NCBI RefSeq assembly: GCF_030160295.1
Contig: NZ_BSOB01000010.1
Span: 272,084 to 336,083 of the forward strand
DNA from: Dyella acidisoli
GTDB lineage: Bacteria > Pseudomonadota > Gammaproteobacteria > Xanthomonadales > Rhodanobacteraceae
Reading direction: 5' to 3'
DNA: 64,000 nt
Position numbers and translations under genes: made by a program. A model generated the notes under the pieces. The model was not told where the DNA came from and did not search any database. It worked only from the letters and a program-made list of their open reading frames with translations. This document shows, piece by piece, positions 9,204-16,481 of this stretch; positions within the stretch are counted from its first letter, which is position 1; each line of letters starts with the position of its first letter.

Positions 9204-10520
9204 TCAATTTGATTTGAGCTGCCATGCGGGCTGCACCCTTGATGCACGCCAGATGGGATAGAACGCTGCCGCAAGCGTCGATACCAATGCGCACACCAGC
9301 GTCAGCCCGATCAAGCCAGTATTGACGCGAGCAAGCCTGGCAATATCCGGCTCGAACACCAGGCCGACACTCAGCGCGCCAAGTCCAGTGAAAACCACGC
9401 CAACCACACCACCACCCACGCCCACCATGGCGGCCTCAAAGAGAAACTGCGTCCAGATTTCCTTGCGGGATGCACCTAGGGCGCGACGCACGCCAATTTC
9501 CCCGGCGCGGCGCATGAACTTTGCGAGCATCAGGCCGATCGTGTTGATCAGGCACACCAGCAGAAAACCTAACGACAACCACAGCGAAATGCGTGTCTCG
9601 GGTGGCACGACCTTTTCGTAATCCAGCCATTCGACGAGGTTGCGCAGCGTGATATACGGCTTCCAATGAAAGCGCCCTGCGCGATTCTGGTCCGCTGCAT
9701 AGTTCGTGAGGTAATCGCGATAAGCAGCTTCGGCTTTTGCATCCGGCAGCTCTGCCCAGTACGACACCCAGGCGCAATCGGAATGTATGAAGCCATCGAA
9801 ACCCGGGTTGCGTCCGGCACTGCCGTAGCAGTTGGTATTGCCGTTGGTGTTTATCTGCAAATCGATTCCCCGCGTGAACGGCAGGAAGATATCGGGTGCA
9901 TCGTTGAAGCCGTCGGAATTGTTCACATCGTAAAAGCGCGGCTTTGGATTCCAGCCATCGACTACGCCCACGATCTCGTAATCGTGATCGTCCAGCCGGA
10001 TGGTGCTGCCCACACTGTCAGAGCCCTGGAACAATTGCTGATTGAGCTGACTGCTGATTACGACCACTGCCGCATGTGTATCATCCTGGGCCATGTTCCA
10101 CGCCCCTCCATAGAGGAACGGCGCCTTGAACATGGAGAAGAAATCGGCATAGGCCGCATAACCGTTTATCGCGAACGGCTCGCTACGCTCGTCCTGCGGA
10201 ACGAGCGTGAGATTGACCGGATAGATGGCGGTCTGCCGCCTTGCTTTCTTGTCTCGCAGCAACGCCATCGCATCGGTGTAAGTAAGCGCATCTGGCATAT
10301 CAGCGCCCTGCGCACGGCTCTGCGGTCCCCAAATGTCGATCTGCGGCGCGAACAGCTGCAAGGATTTCTCCGGCAAGGGATTGGCCGAAACCGCGCGGAA
10401 CACCGCGTAGGTGGTCATCGACGATGCAACGCCAATGCCGATGGTCAACACCATCAGCATCGTGAGAATCGGATTGCGCAGCAAGCTGCGCACCCCTAAG
10501 CGGAAATAGTAGGCAAGCAT
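9204..10520 (-). CDS. ABC permease, long (L) type, pair 2
   Basis: L-type permease of 438 aa. A longer open frame exists upstream, but the ATG at 10518-10520 (MLAYYFRLGVRSLLRNP) has a GGGAG site and matches the starts of the other L genes. It has the proximal-group signature YAVFRAVSANPLP and PQIDIWGPQSR. A paired-cysteine stretch (NTNCYGS and HSDCAWVSY) sits in the periplasmic domain. Coupling residues are EIGVRRALGASRKEIWTQF, and the end is PAWQLKSN. Together with 7966 it forms a complete L-S pair. Confidence 0.92.
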   Translation of the reverse strand: MLAYYFRLGVRSLLRNPILTMLMVLTIGIGVASSMTTYAVFRAVSANPLPEKSLQLFAPQIDIWGPQSRAQGADMPDALTYTDAMALLRDKKARRQTAIYPVNLTLVPQDERSEPFAINGYAAYADFFSMFKAPFLYGGAWNMAQDDTHAAVVVISSQLNQQLFQGSDSVGSTIRLDDHDYEIVGVVDGWNPKPRFYDVNNSDGFNDAPDIFLPFTRGIDLQINTNGNTNCYGSAGRNPGFDGFIHSDCAWVSYWAELPDAKAEAAYRDYLTNYAADQNRAGRFHWKPYITLRNLVEWLDYEKVVPPETRISLWLSLGFLLVCLINTIGLMLAKFMRRAGEIGVRRALGASRKEIWTQFLFEAAMVGVGGGVVGVVFTGLGALSVGLVFEPDIARLARVNTGLIGLTLVCALVSTLAAAFYPIWRASRVQPAWQLKSN

Positions 10521-10560
10521 GCCGATCACTCCCTCCCCTTGCGCCTCGACGAATGCATGC

Positions 10561-11793
10561 TCATACCGGCCGCGTCGCCTCCACGGGTGATACACGCGAT
10601 GCACGCAGCGCCGGTGCGAACACTGCGCCTTGACCCAGCAGTAGCAGGATCACTACGCCACTGAGCACGTATGCCAACGGCATCACCCTCAACTCGAAGC
10701 GCGTGACCAACCAGAGATTCAGGCCGAACGTCAGCAGTACGCCAACCGCGATACCACCCAGGCTGATCAGCAGATTTTCGGTAAGGAAGTAATGCAGGAT
10801 GTCGCGATGCGTGGCACCCAGCGCGCGTCGCACGCCGATCTGCTTGCGACGTTGTCCCACCCAGAAGCTGGTAAGGCCCACAATGCCCGCACCCGTAATC
10901 GCCAGCAGTACGACACAGATGATGCCAAGCAGAACTGCCATACCGCGATCACGGTTGTAAGCGCGTTGGCGTACCTGCGCAAAGCTCAGGAGCCCATCAT
11001 GAGAATCGATGATGCGCATACGGTTACGCCCATACAACGCCTTGGGCGCCTCTTGCATCGCCGCGGCAAGCTGTCCGGGCTTGGCGCGCACAATGTAGTA
11101 GAGACCAATCGGAATCGCCTGGCGCATGGGCCATATCAACGATTGATTGACGAAGGGTGCACTCCAGGTGTTCACCTCCTCGCGCTGCAAACGTTCGACG
11201 ATGCCGATGATGACGGTGGGTTCTGCGCTCATCGAATAGAGCGGCTTGCCTAGCGCATTGCCGTCCGGGAAAAGCTTGTCAGCCATGGCCTTGCTGACGA
11301 TAACCACGGGCGGGTGGATGTTCTCACGCGTCCCCATGTCGCGTACTTCATCGGGCGTGAAGTCTCGGCCGGCGATCAATTTGACGCCCAAGGTATGTAT
11401 CAGGCTCTCATCACTGATGTACACCGAGGCATCGGTTGTCGGCTTGATCTGTTCGGGCGTCAACGAAATGAAGTTGTCCCAACCGCCGCCGCGCAGAGGA
11501 TAGCTGTTGCTCGGTGCAGCATCCTCGACGGCGGGGAGCTGGCGCAGCGCAGCCAGGTCCGCCTTGATTTCAGAGGACGCCTCCTGGGTGGAGTACTGCA
11601 CTCCCCAGAAATTTTCGATCACGAACAGATTGGCTTCGTCGACACCGCTAGGTTCGGAAAGGTGCGACAGACGCTGGTGAATGATGAACAGTGCGTTGCA
11701 CACGATCGCCAGGGTCAAGGCGATCTGCAAGGCAATGAGCAACGTGCCGGCCTTGTGTCGACGTAGGGCAGCCAGAATAGGTTGAATCTGCAT
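10561..11793 (-). CDS. ABC permease, short (S) type, pair 1
   Basis: S-type permease of 410 aa beginning MQIQPILAALRRHKAG, the S gene nearest the ATPase. The periplasmic domain follows TLAIVCNALFIIHQRL. The C-terminal half has three membrane segments and the coupling motif QIGVRRALGATHRDILHYF. It ends PVEATRPV, the only S gene whose last residues differ (PV rather than SV). Sixteen bases separate it from the L gene at 11809. Confidence 0.92.
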   Translation of the reverse strand: MQIQPILAALRRHKAGTLLIALQIALTLAIVCNALFIIHQRLSHLSEPSGVDEANLFVIENFWGVQYSTQEASSEIKADLAALRQLPAVEDAAPSNSYPLRGGGWDNFISLTPEQIKPTTDASVYISDESLIHTLGVKLIAGRDFTPDEVRDMGTRENIHPPVVIVSKAMADKLFPDGNALGKPLYSMSAEPTVIIGIVERLQREEVNTWSAPFVNQSLIWPMRQAIPIGLYYIVRAKPGQLAAAMQEAPKALYGRNRMRIIDSHDGLLSFAQVRQRAYNRDRGMAVLLGIICVVLLAITGAGIVGLTSFWVGQRRKQIGVRRALGATHRDILHYFLTENLLISLGGIAVGVLLTFGLNLWLVTRFELRVMPLAYVLSGVVILLLLGQGAVFAPALRASRVSPVEATRPV

Positions 11794-11808
11794 ACGTGCT
11801 CCCTCGCC

Positions 11809-13119
11809 TCAATTGGATTTCAGTTGCCACGCCGGCTGCACTTGCGCTGCACGCCAAGCTGGATAGAACGCAGCCGCGATCGTCGCCAGAATGGCCACCA
11901 TCAACGTCAGACCAATCAGCGAAACATCCAGATGCGCCAACTTTGCAATCTCAGGCTCGAACAGCAGGCCGACACCCGACATGCCTGCCGCCGTCAACAC
12001 CAAGCCCAGTACACCGCCGGCCAGCCCGACCGCTCCGGCCTCCACCAGGTACTGCGCGTAAATTTCATGACGTGTCGCACCAAGCGCTCGACGCACGCCG
12101 ATTTCAGCGGCACGGCGCATAAACTTCGCCAATAGCAATCCGATCGTGTTGACCAGACAGATGATGAAGAAGCCCGATGCCACCGCCAGCGAAATGCGGC
12201 TTTCTGGCGGCACGACTTTCTGCTCCTCCAGCCACCCCATCACATTGCGCAAACGTATATTGGGCGACCACGCGAAACGCCCTGCGTGTTGTTGGTCGGC
12301 AGCATAGGCTTCCAGGAACTGGCGATAGCGCGCCACTTCGCTGGACGAATCCAACTCGACCCAGGGCATCATCCACACGCAGTCGCTTTGCAGCCATTGA
12401 TTCCAGCCATTGAATTCCAGCCGACCGCGGCAGCTGTTTCTGCCCGAGGTGTCGATTTGCAGATCGAGCATGCGATTGAGCAGCACATAGAAATCGGGCG
12501 AATCACTAAAGGCGCTATCACTCCAGACCGCGTAGAAGCGCGGCGATGGATCCCAGTGCTTCGCCACGCCGACGACGCGATAATCGTGGCCCGACAGGGT
12601 AATGTTCTTGCCTACGCTGTTCGCACCGCCGAACATGCGCTGATTGAATTCTTCGCTAAGCACGATATCTGCGGCGCGCTTCTCGTCATCACTGCCAGTC
12701 CAGGCATTGCCGTACAAGAAAGGCACATTGAACATCGGAAAGAAGTCGCTCATGACCGCATAACCACCGGTCGAAACGAGCGTACTGCTGGAACCCGGCT
12801 GAGGCGAAGAAAGCATGACCGGATAAATCAAGGTCTGGCGCGAAGCCTGATGCGCCCTCATCAACGCTATGGCATCGATATAATCCAACGCTCCGGGCGG
12901 CTCACCCTTTTCGTTTTGCTGCGGCCCCCAGTTATCGACCTGAGGCACGAACAGCTGCGATGACTTTTCTGGAATCGGATTGCCCGACACGGCGCGGAAT
13001 ACCGAGTAGGTAATCATCGATGCGGACACGCCGAAGCCGATCGCCATCACCATCAGTGCGGTGAGCATCGGGTTGCGCCGGAGGCTGCGTAGACCGAGCT
13101 GGAGGTAGTAGGTGAACAT
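11809..13119 (-). CDS. ABC permease, long (L) type, pair 1
   Basis: First permease after the ATPase; L type, 436 aa, beginning MFTYYLQLGLRSLRRNPML. It has the proximal-group signature YSVFRAVSGNPIPEKSSQLF, then PQVDNWGPQQ. Cysteines in NSCRGRL and QSDCVWMMPW (about residues 225-250) match those in the L genes at 6595 and 9204. The coupling region is EIGVRRALGATRHEIYAQY, and the end is PAWQLKSN. A family A repeat (13151-13229) lies between this gene and the ATPase gene. It could lower or stabilise the downstream part of the transcript. Confidence 0.92.
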   Translation of the reverse strand: MFTYYLQLGLRSLRRNPMLTALMVMAIGFGVSASMITYSVFRAVSGNPIPEKSSQLFVPQVDNWGPQQNEKGEPPGALDYIDAIALMRAHQASRQTLIYPVMLSSPQPGSSSTLVSTGGYAVMSDFFPMFNVPFLYGNAWTGSDDEKRAADIVLSEEFNQRMFGGANSVGKNITLSGHDYRVVGVAKHWDPSPRFYAVWSDSAFSDSPDFYVLLNRMLDLQIDTSGRNSCRGRLEFNGWNQWLQSDCVWMMPWVELDSSSEVARYRQFLEAYAADQQHAGRFAWSPNIRLRNVMGWLEEQKVVPPESRISLAVASGFFIICLVNTIGLLLAKFMRRAAEIGVRRALGATRHEIYAQYLVEAGAVGLAGGVLGLVLTAAGMSGVGLLFEPEIAKLAHLDVSLIGLTLMVAILATIAAAFYPAWRAAQVQPAWQLKSN

Positions 13120-13150
13120 GAAAAGTCCCGATAGAGCCCATTTGTTCTGC

Positions 13151-13229
13151 CGTCATTCCCGCGAAAGCGGGAATCCATCTTGAAGATGTACCAAGAGCAA
13201 AATGGATTCCCGCTTTCGCGGGAATGACG
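13151..13229. repeat. Dispersed palindrome, family A
   Basis: Two inverted arms of about 29 bases surround a 20-base spacer. Each arm is itself a hairpin built on TTCCCGCgaaaGCGGGAA. It lies in the 169-base gap between the ATPase gene and the first permease gene, inside the operon. Related copies occur at 19873, 22199, 31281, 40441 and 59191, and a more diverged one at 24581. Confidence 0.9.
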
Positions 13230-13288
13230 CCACAGAGGGAAGATCACGCGACTGTGTGGCTATCCATGTCCACAAGCAGTGCGTTGAG

Positions 13289-14011
13289 CTATCCCCGCAC
13301 CTGTCCTGCCGCTGCTGCATACGCCGTGTGGAAACGCGGATCCTCCGCCAGATCCACCACTTGACCATCGATGATGTGCACGTTGCGCTGCGCGCGCGCA
13401 GCGAGTTCCGGATCGTGCGTTACCATCACAATCGTTGCGCCTTCGCGATGGATCTCTTCGAGCAGTTCCAGCACGCCGCGCGCCATCTGCGTATCCAGAT
13501 TGCCGGTGGGTTCGTCGGCGAGCAGCAAACGCGGGCTGCCGGCGAGCGCGCGGGCAATCGCCACGCGCTGTTGCTGACCGCCAGAAAGCTCTGCCGGATA
13601 GTGCTTGGCGCGCGAGGCAAGACCGACGCGTTCCAGCGCGTCCATGATGCGTTGCTTGCGTTCCGGTGCCTTCATGCCGCGATAGCGCAGCGGCACTTCT
13701 ACGTTGTCGAACACGTTGAGGTCGGGAATCAGGTTGAATGCCTGGAAGATGAAGCCGATTTTTTCGTTGCGTATCCTTGAGCGTGCGTTGTCGTCGAGGT
13801 GGCTCACTTCGACGCCGTCAAGGTGGTATTCACCGCCAGTAAAAGTTTCCAGCAGGCCAGCAATGGTGAGGAAGGTGGTTTTGCCCGAACCGGACGGACC
13901 GGTTACGGCGACGAACTCGCCTTCCTTCACGTCGATGTTGAAATCGCGAAGCGCGTACGTTTCCACGACTTCGGTGCGATAAACCTTGGAGAGATGCGTC
14001 ATCTTCAGCAT
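13289..14011 (-). CDS. ABC transporter ATP-binding protein, MacB/LolD type
   Basis: Stand-alone ATPase subunit of 240 aa. Walker A is GPSGSGKTT (about residues 38-46), the Q-loop lies in IFQAFNLIPDL, the signature is LSGGQQQRVAIARAL (about 143-157), Walker B is RLLLADEPTGNLD (about 163-175), and the switch histidine is in MVTHD (about 198-202). This is the arrangement of the MacB/LolD/FtsE branch, whose members drive mechanotransmission rather than classical transmembrane pumping. It is the only ATPase gene seen next to eleven permease genes, so it probably serves all of the pairs. The ATG at 14011 follows AAGGAT at about eight bases. It is 29 bases downstream of the adaptor gene. Confidence 0.95.
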   Translation of the reverse strand: MLKMTHLSKVYRTEVVETYALRDFNIDVKEGEFVAVTGPSGSGKTTFLTIAGLLETFTGGEYHLDGVEVSHLDDNARSRIRNEKIGFIFQAFNLIPDLNVFDNVEVPLRYRGMKAPERKQRIMDALERVGLASRAKHYPAELSGGQQQRVAIARALAGSPRLLLADEPTGNLDTQMARGVLELLEEIHREGATIVMVTHDPELAARAQRNVHIIDGQVVDLAEDPRFHTAYAAAAGQVRG

Positions 14012-14040
14012 GAGTTTTATCCTTCGGTTGGTGTTTGCCG

Positions 14041-15312
14041 TCAGCGGCTGATCACGACGCGCTGCGCGCCTTTGAAATTGTCGGTACCGGAGATCACGAT
14101 GTTGTCGCCTTCCTTCAGGCCATCGAGGATTTCCACTTTGTCGATGCTACTTTCGCCTGCGCGAATCGTGGTCTTGGTGGCGATGCCGTCGCGCACGACA
14201 TAGGCATAGCTGCCGCCGGATTCGTCTACGAAGGAACCACGCTGCACCGTGAGCACGTTGTCGCGATGGTCGAGCAGAATGCGCACGGACAAGCGCTGGT
14301 TCTGACGCAGTTGCTTGGGCGTGCCACCTTCGAAGCGCACGCGCGCGGCCACCTCGCCATTCACCACTTCAGGCGAAATCGCGCTGACCAAGCCCTTCCA
14401 GTTGTTGCCGTTGCCGCTGATTTCGCCGCCCATGCCCACCGCAAGATCGCGTGCGAAGCTTTCAGGCACTTTCACTTCCACTTCCAGCGCAGAAAGATCG
14501 ATCACGCTGAGCAGTTGCGCATCTTTCGCCACCGTGGCGCGTTCGGCGATGAAAAGCTGACCCACCTGGCCGTCCACCGGCGAGCGCACGTTGAGGTTGT
14601 CGACTTGGCGCTGCAGATCCTGCACCAGCAATACCTGGCGATCATGCGCGAGTTTCTTCGCCTTGATGTCAAAAGTGCCGGTATCGCTGTCGAGATTGAG
14701 ATCGCCCTGCGCGTGCGCCATGGTGATCTTGGCTTTGTTCAGCGCATCCTTCATTTTGTCCACTTCCATCTGTGGCACGCCGCCGAGTTTGTATGCTTCC
14801 TGGTAGCGGTCGTAATCGCGCGATGCGGTTTCCTGGTCGATCTTGGCGTTGTCATACGCCTTTTGCATTTCCGACTGTTTCTTGCGCGCATCAATCTGCG
14901 CACGCAGATAGTCGACCTCCATCGCGTCGGCGTTGGATTGTTCCTGCGCAAGCTTGTTGACCAGCTCGGGGCTTTCGATCACTGCCAGCACCTGGCCCTT
15001 CTTTACCGTATCGCCCGCATGCACTTTTAGCGTGACTGCCCCGCCGTAGGTGGCATACATCGTCGGGCTGACCGCGGCAACCACTTGGCCTTCGGCCGCG
15101 ATGTCGCGAATGAAGGGGCCGCGTTGCACGGTGGCGAACGCCAAGCGCGAGGCGCTCACTGATGCGTCGGCGGAAAACAAACGCGTGACGCTGGGCATCA
15201 AGAAGGCCAATACGATCACGGCAGCCACCGCGCCGCCTATCCATAAGAATTTTTTCTTGGGATTGGATTTGACCTCGACCAGACGGTCCTGGGCGGAAGT
15301 GTCACGAATCAT
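14041..15312 (-). CDS. HlyD/MacA-type periplasmic adaptor
   Basis: Membrane-fusion protein of 423 aa. After about 23 cytoplasmic residues (KKKFLWIG) there is one membrane segment (about residues 26-44). A lipoyl half follows (VQRGPFIRDIAAEGQV to VIESPELVNKL), then an alpha-hairpin of about residues 100-200 rich in Gln, Lys and Glu, and then the second lipoyl half and beta-barrel domains (VRSPVDGQVGQL, VEVKVPESFARDL). Adaptors of this type bridge an inner-membrane MacB-like pump to a TolC-like outer-membrane channel; no channel gene is in the window. I chose the ATG at 15310-15312 (MIRDTSAQDRL) because AAGGA lies seven bases upstream, and not the earlier in-frame start. It is the first gene of the operon, behind a sigma-54 box. 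Confidence 0.93.
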   Translation of the reverse strand: MIRDTSAQDRLVEVKSNPKKKFLWIGGAVAAVIVLAFLMPSVTRLFSADASVSASRLAFATVQRGPFIRDIAAEGQVVAAVSPTMYATYGGAVTLKVHAGDTVKKGQVLAVIESPELVNKLAQEQSNADAMEVDYLRAQIDARKKQSEMQKAYDNAKIDQETASRDYDRYQEAYKLGGVPQMEVDKMKDALNKAKITMAHAQGDLNLDSDTGTFDIKAKKLAHDRQVLLVQDLQRQVDNLNVRSPVDGQVGQLFIAERATVAKDAQLLSVIDLSALEVEVKVPESFARDLAVGMGGEISGNGNNWKGLVSAISPEVVNGEVAARVRFEGGTPKQLRQNQRLSVRILLDHRDNVLTVQRGSFVDESGGSYAYVVRDGIATKTTIRAGESSIDKVEILDGLKEGDNIVISGTDNFKGAQRVVISR

Positions 15313-15355
15313 GGTGCAGTCCTTGGCCGCGGACAGTGCGGCCCCTGACCATGAG

Positions 15356-15372
15356 TTGCAATCCGCGTGCCA
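15356..15372 (-). promoter_or_regulatory. Sigma-54 (RpoN) -24/-12 promoter of the ABC operon
   Basis: Read on the minus strand the box is TGGCACGCGGATTGCAA. The GG (15371-15370) and GC (15359-15358) are exactly ten bases apart, and the flanks match the RpoN consensus TGGCACG-N4-TTGCA completely. Transcription would start about 12 bases after the GC, near 15346, leaving a leader of about 35 bases before the adaptor ATG. The match, spacing and position upstream of the first gene make chance unlikely. The activator is not in the window. Confidence 0.85.
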
Positions 15373-15437
15373 ACGCTCGGAAAGCAAAATAGACGCGTTT
15401 ATTCAAACACTTGCATACATCACAGGACTATCGCCGG

Positions 15438-15469
15438 CTGTCCGCGGACACTCGCCGGACAGCGGACAG
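15438..15469 (-). promoter_or_regulatory. Candidate upstream activator sites for the sigma-54 promoter
   Basis: The segment has a perfect 12-base palindrome, TGTCCGCGGACA (15439-15450), followed by two direct half-sites, CCGGACA (15455-15461) and GCGGACA (15462-15468). CTGTCCGC and GCGGACAG also form an 8-base inverted repeat (15438-15445 and 15462-15469). They lie about 80-110 bases upstream of the -12 element, the usual distance for an enhancer-binding protein. The segment also sits just past the stop codon of the gene at 15477, so a terminator hairpin is an alternative reading. Confidence 0.55.
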
Positions 15470-15476
15470 ACGGGCT

Positions 15477-16046
15477 CTACGATTGCAGCACGGTGGATTC
15501 GGCGTGTGCGATGCGCGCGGCGATGCGATCGCCCAATGGCGACAGCGCGGTGTACGTGTCTTGTTCCAGCAGCAGCATTCCGGCTATTTCGCGCACGCGA
15601 AAATTCACCACGCTGGCACGATCGGGGTGCAGCGGTTGCATATCGATGGATGGGAACGTTATGGAACACGGCACGCAGGGTGCAGTAAGCGCATCCCAGG
15701 CGAGGTAGTCCGTGTCCGGCAATAAATGCCAACGTGCACGCACGCGGCCGAGGTGATCCAGGCATTCACACCATTCGCGCGGGCCATCATCAGTCACTAC
15801 GCTGACGGCCACTAGCCAATGCGCATTCAACAAAGGCGCGAAAGCAGGTTGTGCGACTAATAAACCTGATGCTGACGCATTCGGCGGCGCGTCCTTCGAT
15901 GCAGCGTGCAGGTAGAGCACACTGCCAAGGCCAGGTAGTGCGCTGATCAATGTATGCGGTGTGATTCGCCGAATGCGTCGCGACGCGAGCAGACGCAGCG
16001 CACGACGGCAAAGCAAAGGGGAGCGGGCGGCAAGCCAGCTGAACAT
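15477..16046 (-). CDS. Unknown protein next to hemP
   Basis: A 189-residue protein I do not recognise, beginning MFSWLAARSPLLCRRALRLL. The first 30 residues are Arg/Leu-rich and could be amphipathic; there is no clear signal peptide or membrane span. The middle contains HLGRVRARWHLLPDTDYLAWDAL and a nearby CVPC motif (about residues 129-132). It starts 70 bases after hemP in the same direction, so it is probably on the same Fur-controlled transcript and may have a role in iron or heme handling. That link rests only on position. Codon use looks like that of its neighbours. Confidence 0.7.
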   Translation of the reverse strand: MFSWLAARSPLLCRRALRLLASRRIRRITPHTLISALPGLGSVLYLHAASKDAPPNASASGLLVAQPAFAPLLNAHWLVAVSVVTDDGPREWCECLDHLGRVRARWHLLPDTDYLAWDALTAPCVPCSITFPSIDMQPLHPDRASVVNFRVREIAGMLLLEQDTYTALSPLGDRIAARIAHAESTVLQS

Positions 16047-16116
16047 GACGATCTCCTGCTTGAAGATCCGGCTGGCGTAAGCGTGCTGGCGGATGAGTTG
16101 GAAACGTTCCGACGAA

Positions 16117-16335
16117 CTACTTGGTAAGGATCAGTTTGCCGTTACGTGTGAGGCGCAAGTGGTATTCGCTACCCATATGCTGGATGACCAACTCGCGCTC
16201 GCCGGCCAGCAGTCGATGGCTGGAAATGCGGCGAACTGCAGCGGTTGGCGTATGGCTACCGTCGTCATCCACATTGGGTGGCTGCGGCAGCTGAGGCAAG
16301 CGGGAAAGAGTGAGTAGCGTGCCGGTGTTGGACAT
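16117..16335 (-). CDS. hemP: Hemin uptake protein HemP/HmuP family
   Basis: A 72-residue protein whose second half, from RRISSHRLLAGERELVIQH to LRLTRNGKLILTK at the C-terminus, matches the HemP/HmuP family throughout, including the invariant GKLILTK ending. HemP-type proteins are small cytoplasmic proteins encoded at the start of heme-uptake operons; in some bacteria they help switch on heme receptor genes. The open frame extends upstream, but those codons lie in the Fur box. The ATG at 16333-16335 has GGAG seven bases upstream and is taken as the start. No TonB-dependent heme receptor follows here, which is unusual. Confidence 0.88.
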   Translation of the reverse strand: MSNTGTLLTLSRLPQLPQPPNVDDDGSHTPTAAVRRISSHRLLAGERELVIQHMGSEYHLRLTRNGKLILTK

Positions 16336-16368
16336 AGCAGAACTCCATTCGTCGGGGGACGATTGGAT

Positions 16369-16387
16369 GATAATGATTCTCATTTGC
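16369..16387 (-). promoter_or_regulatory. Fur box upstream of hemP
   Basis: The plus-strand sequence GATAATGATTCTCATTTGC agrees with the 19-base Fur consensus at 15 positions; on the minus strand it reads GCAAATGAGAATCATTATC. It ends 33 bases before the hemP ATG, where bound Fe-Fur would block transcription. Iron-repressed expression of hemP and the following gene is the natural inference. Confidence 0.85.
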
Positions 16388-16420
16388 TAGTCAAGCCGGT
16401 AAGCCGGTACCTGCTGGCAG

Positions 16421-16461
16421 TTTTGTAGGATGGGGGGGGGGCAAACCCCAATCCTACAAAA
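16421..16461. repeat. Family B palindrome with a run of ten G
   Basis: The arms TTTTGTAGGAT and ATCCTACAAAA enclose a loop with ten consecutive G (16432-16441), then CAAACCCC. The structure lies 20 bases past the stop codon of the aldo/keto reductase gene and could end its transcript before the hemP promoter. The G run is long enough to slip in replication and in sequencing. Confidence 0.75.
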
Positions 16462-16481
16462 CACCCCACCTAAGCACCTGG

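Noticed and set aside
13151-13229. Insertion-sequence ends from the inverted arms
   Set aside because: The element is under 110 bases, holds no transposase, and shows no target duplication; it recurs as a small palindromic repeat instead.
15438-15469. CRISPR-like or attachment-site reading of the TGTCC repeats
   Set aside because: There are only three to four half-sites with no spacers or integrase gene. The position relative to the sigma-54 box fits activator sites better.
16336-16383. Longer hemP starting at 16383
   Set aside because: Those codons translate the Fur box itself; the ATG at 16335 has a good ribosome site and gives the family length.
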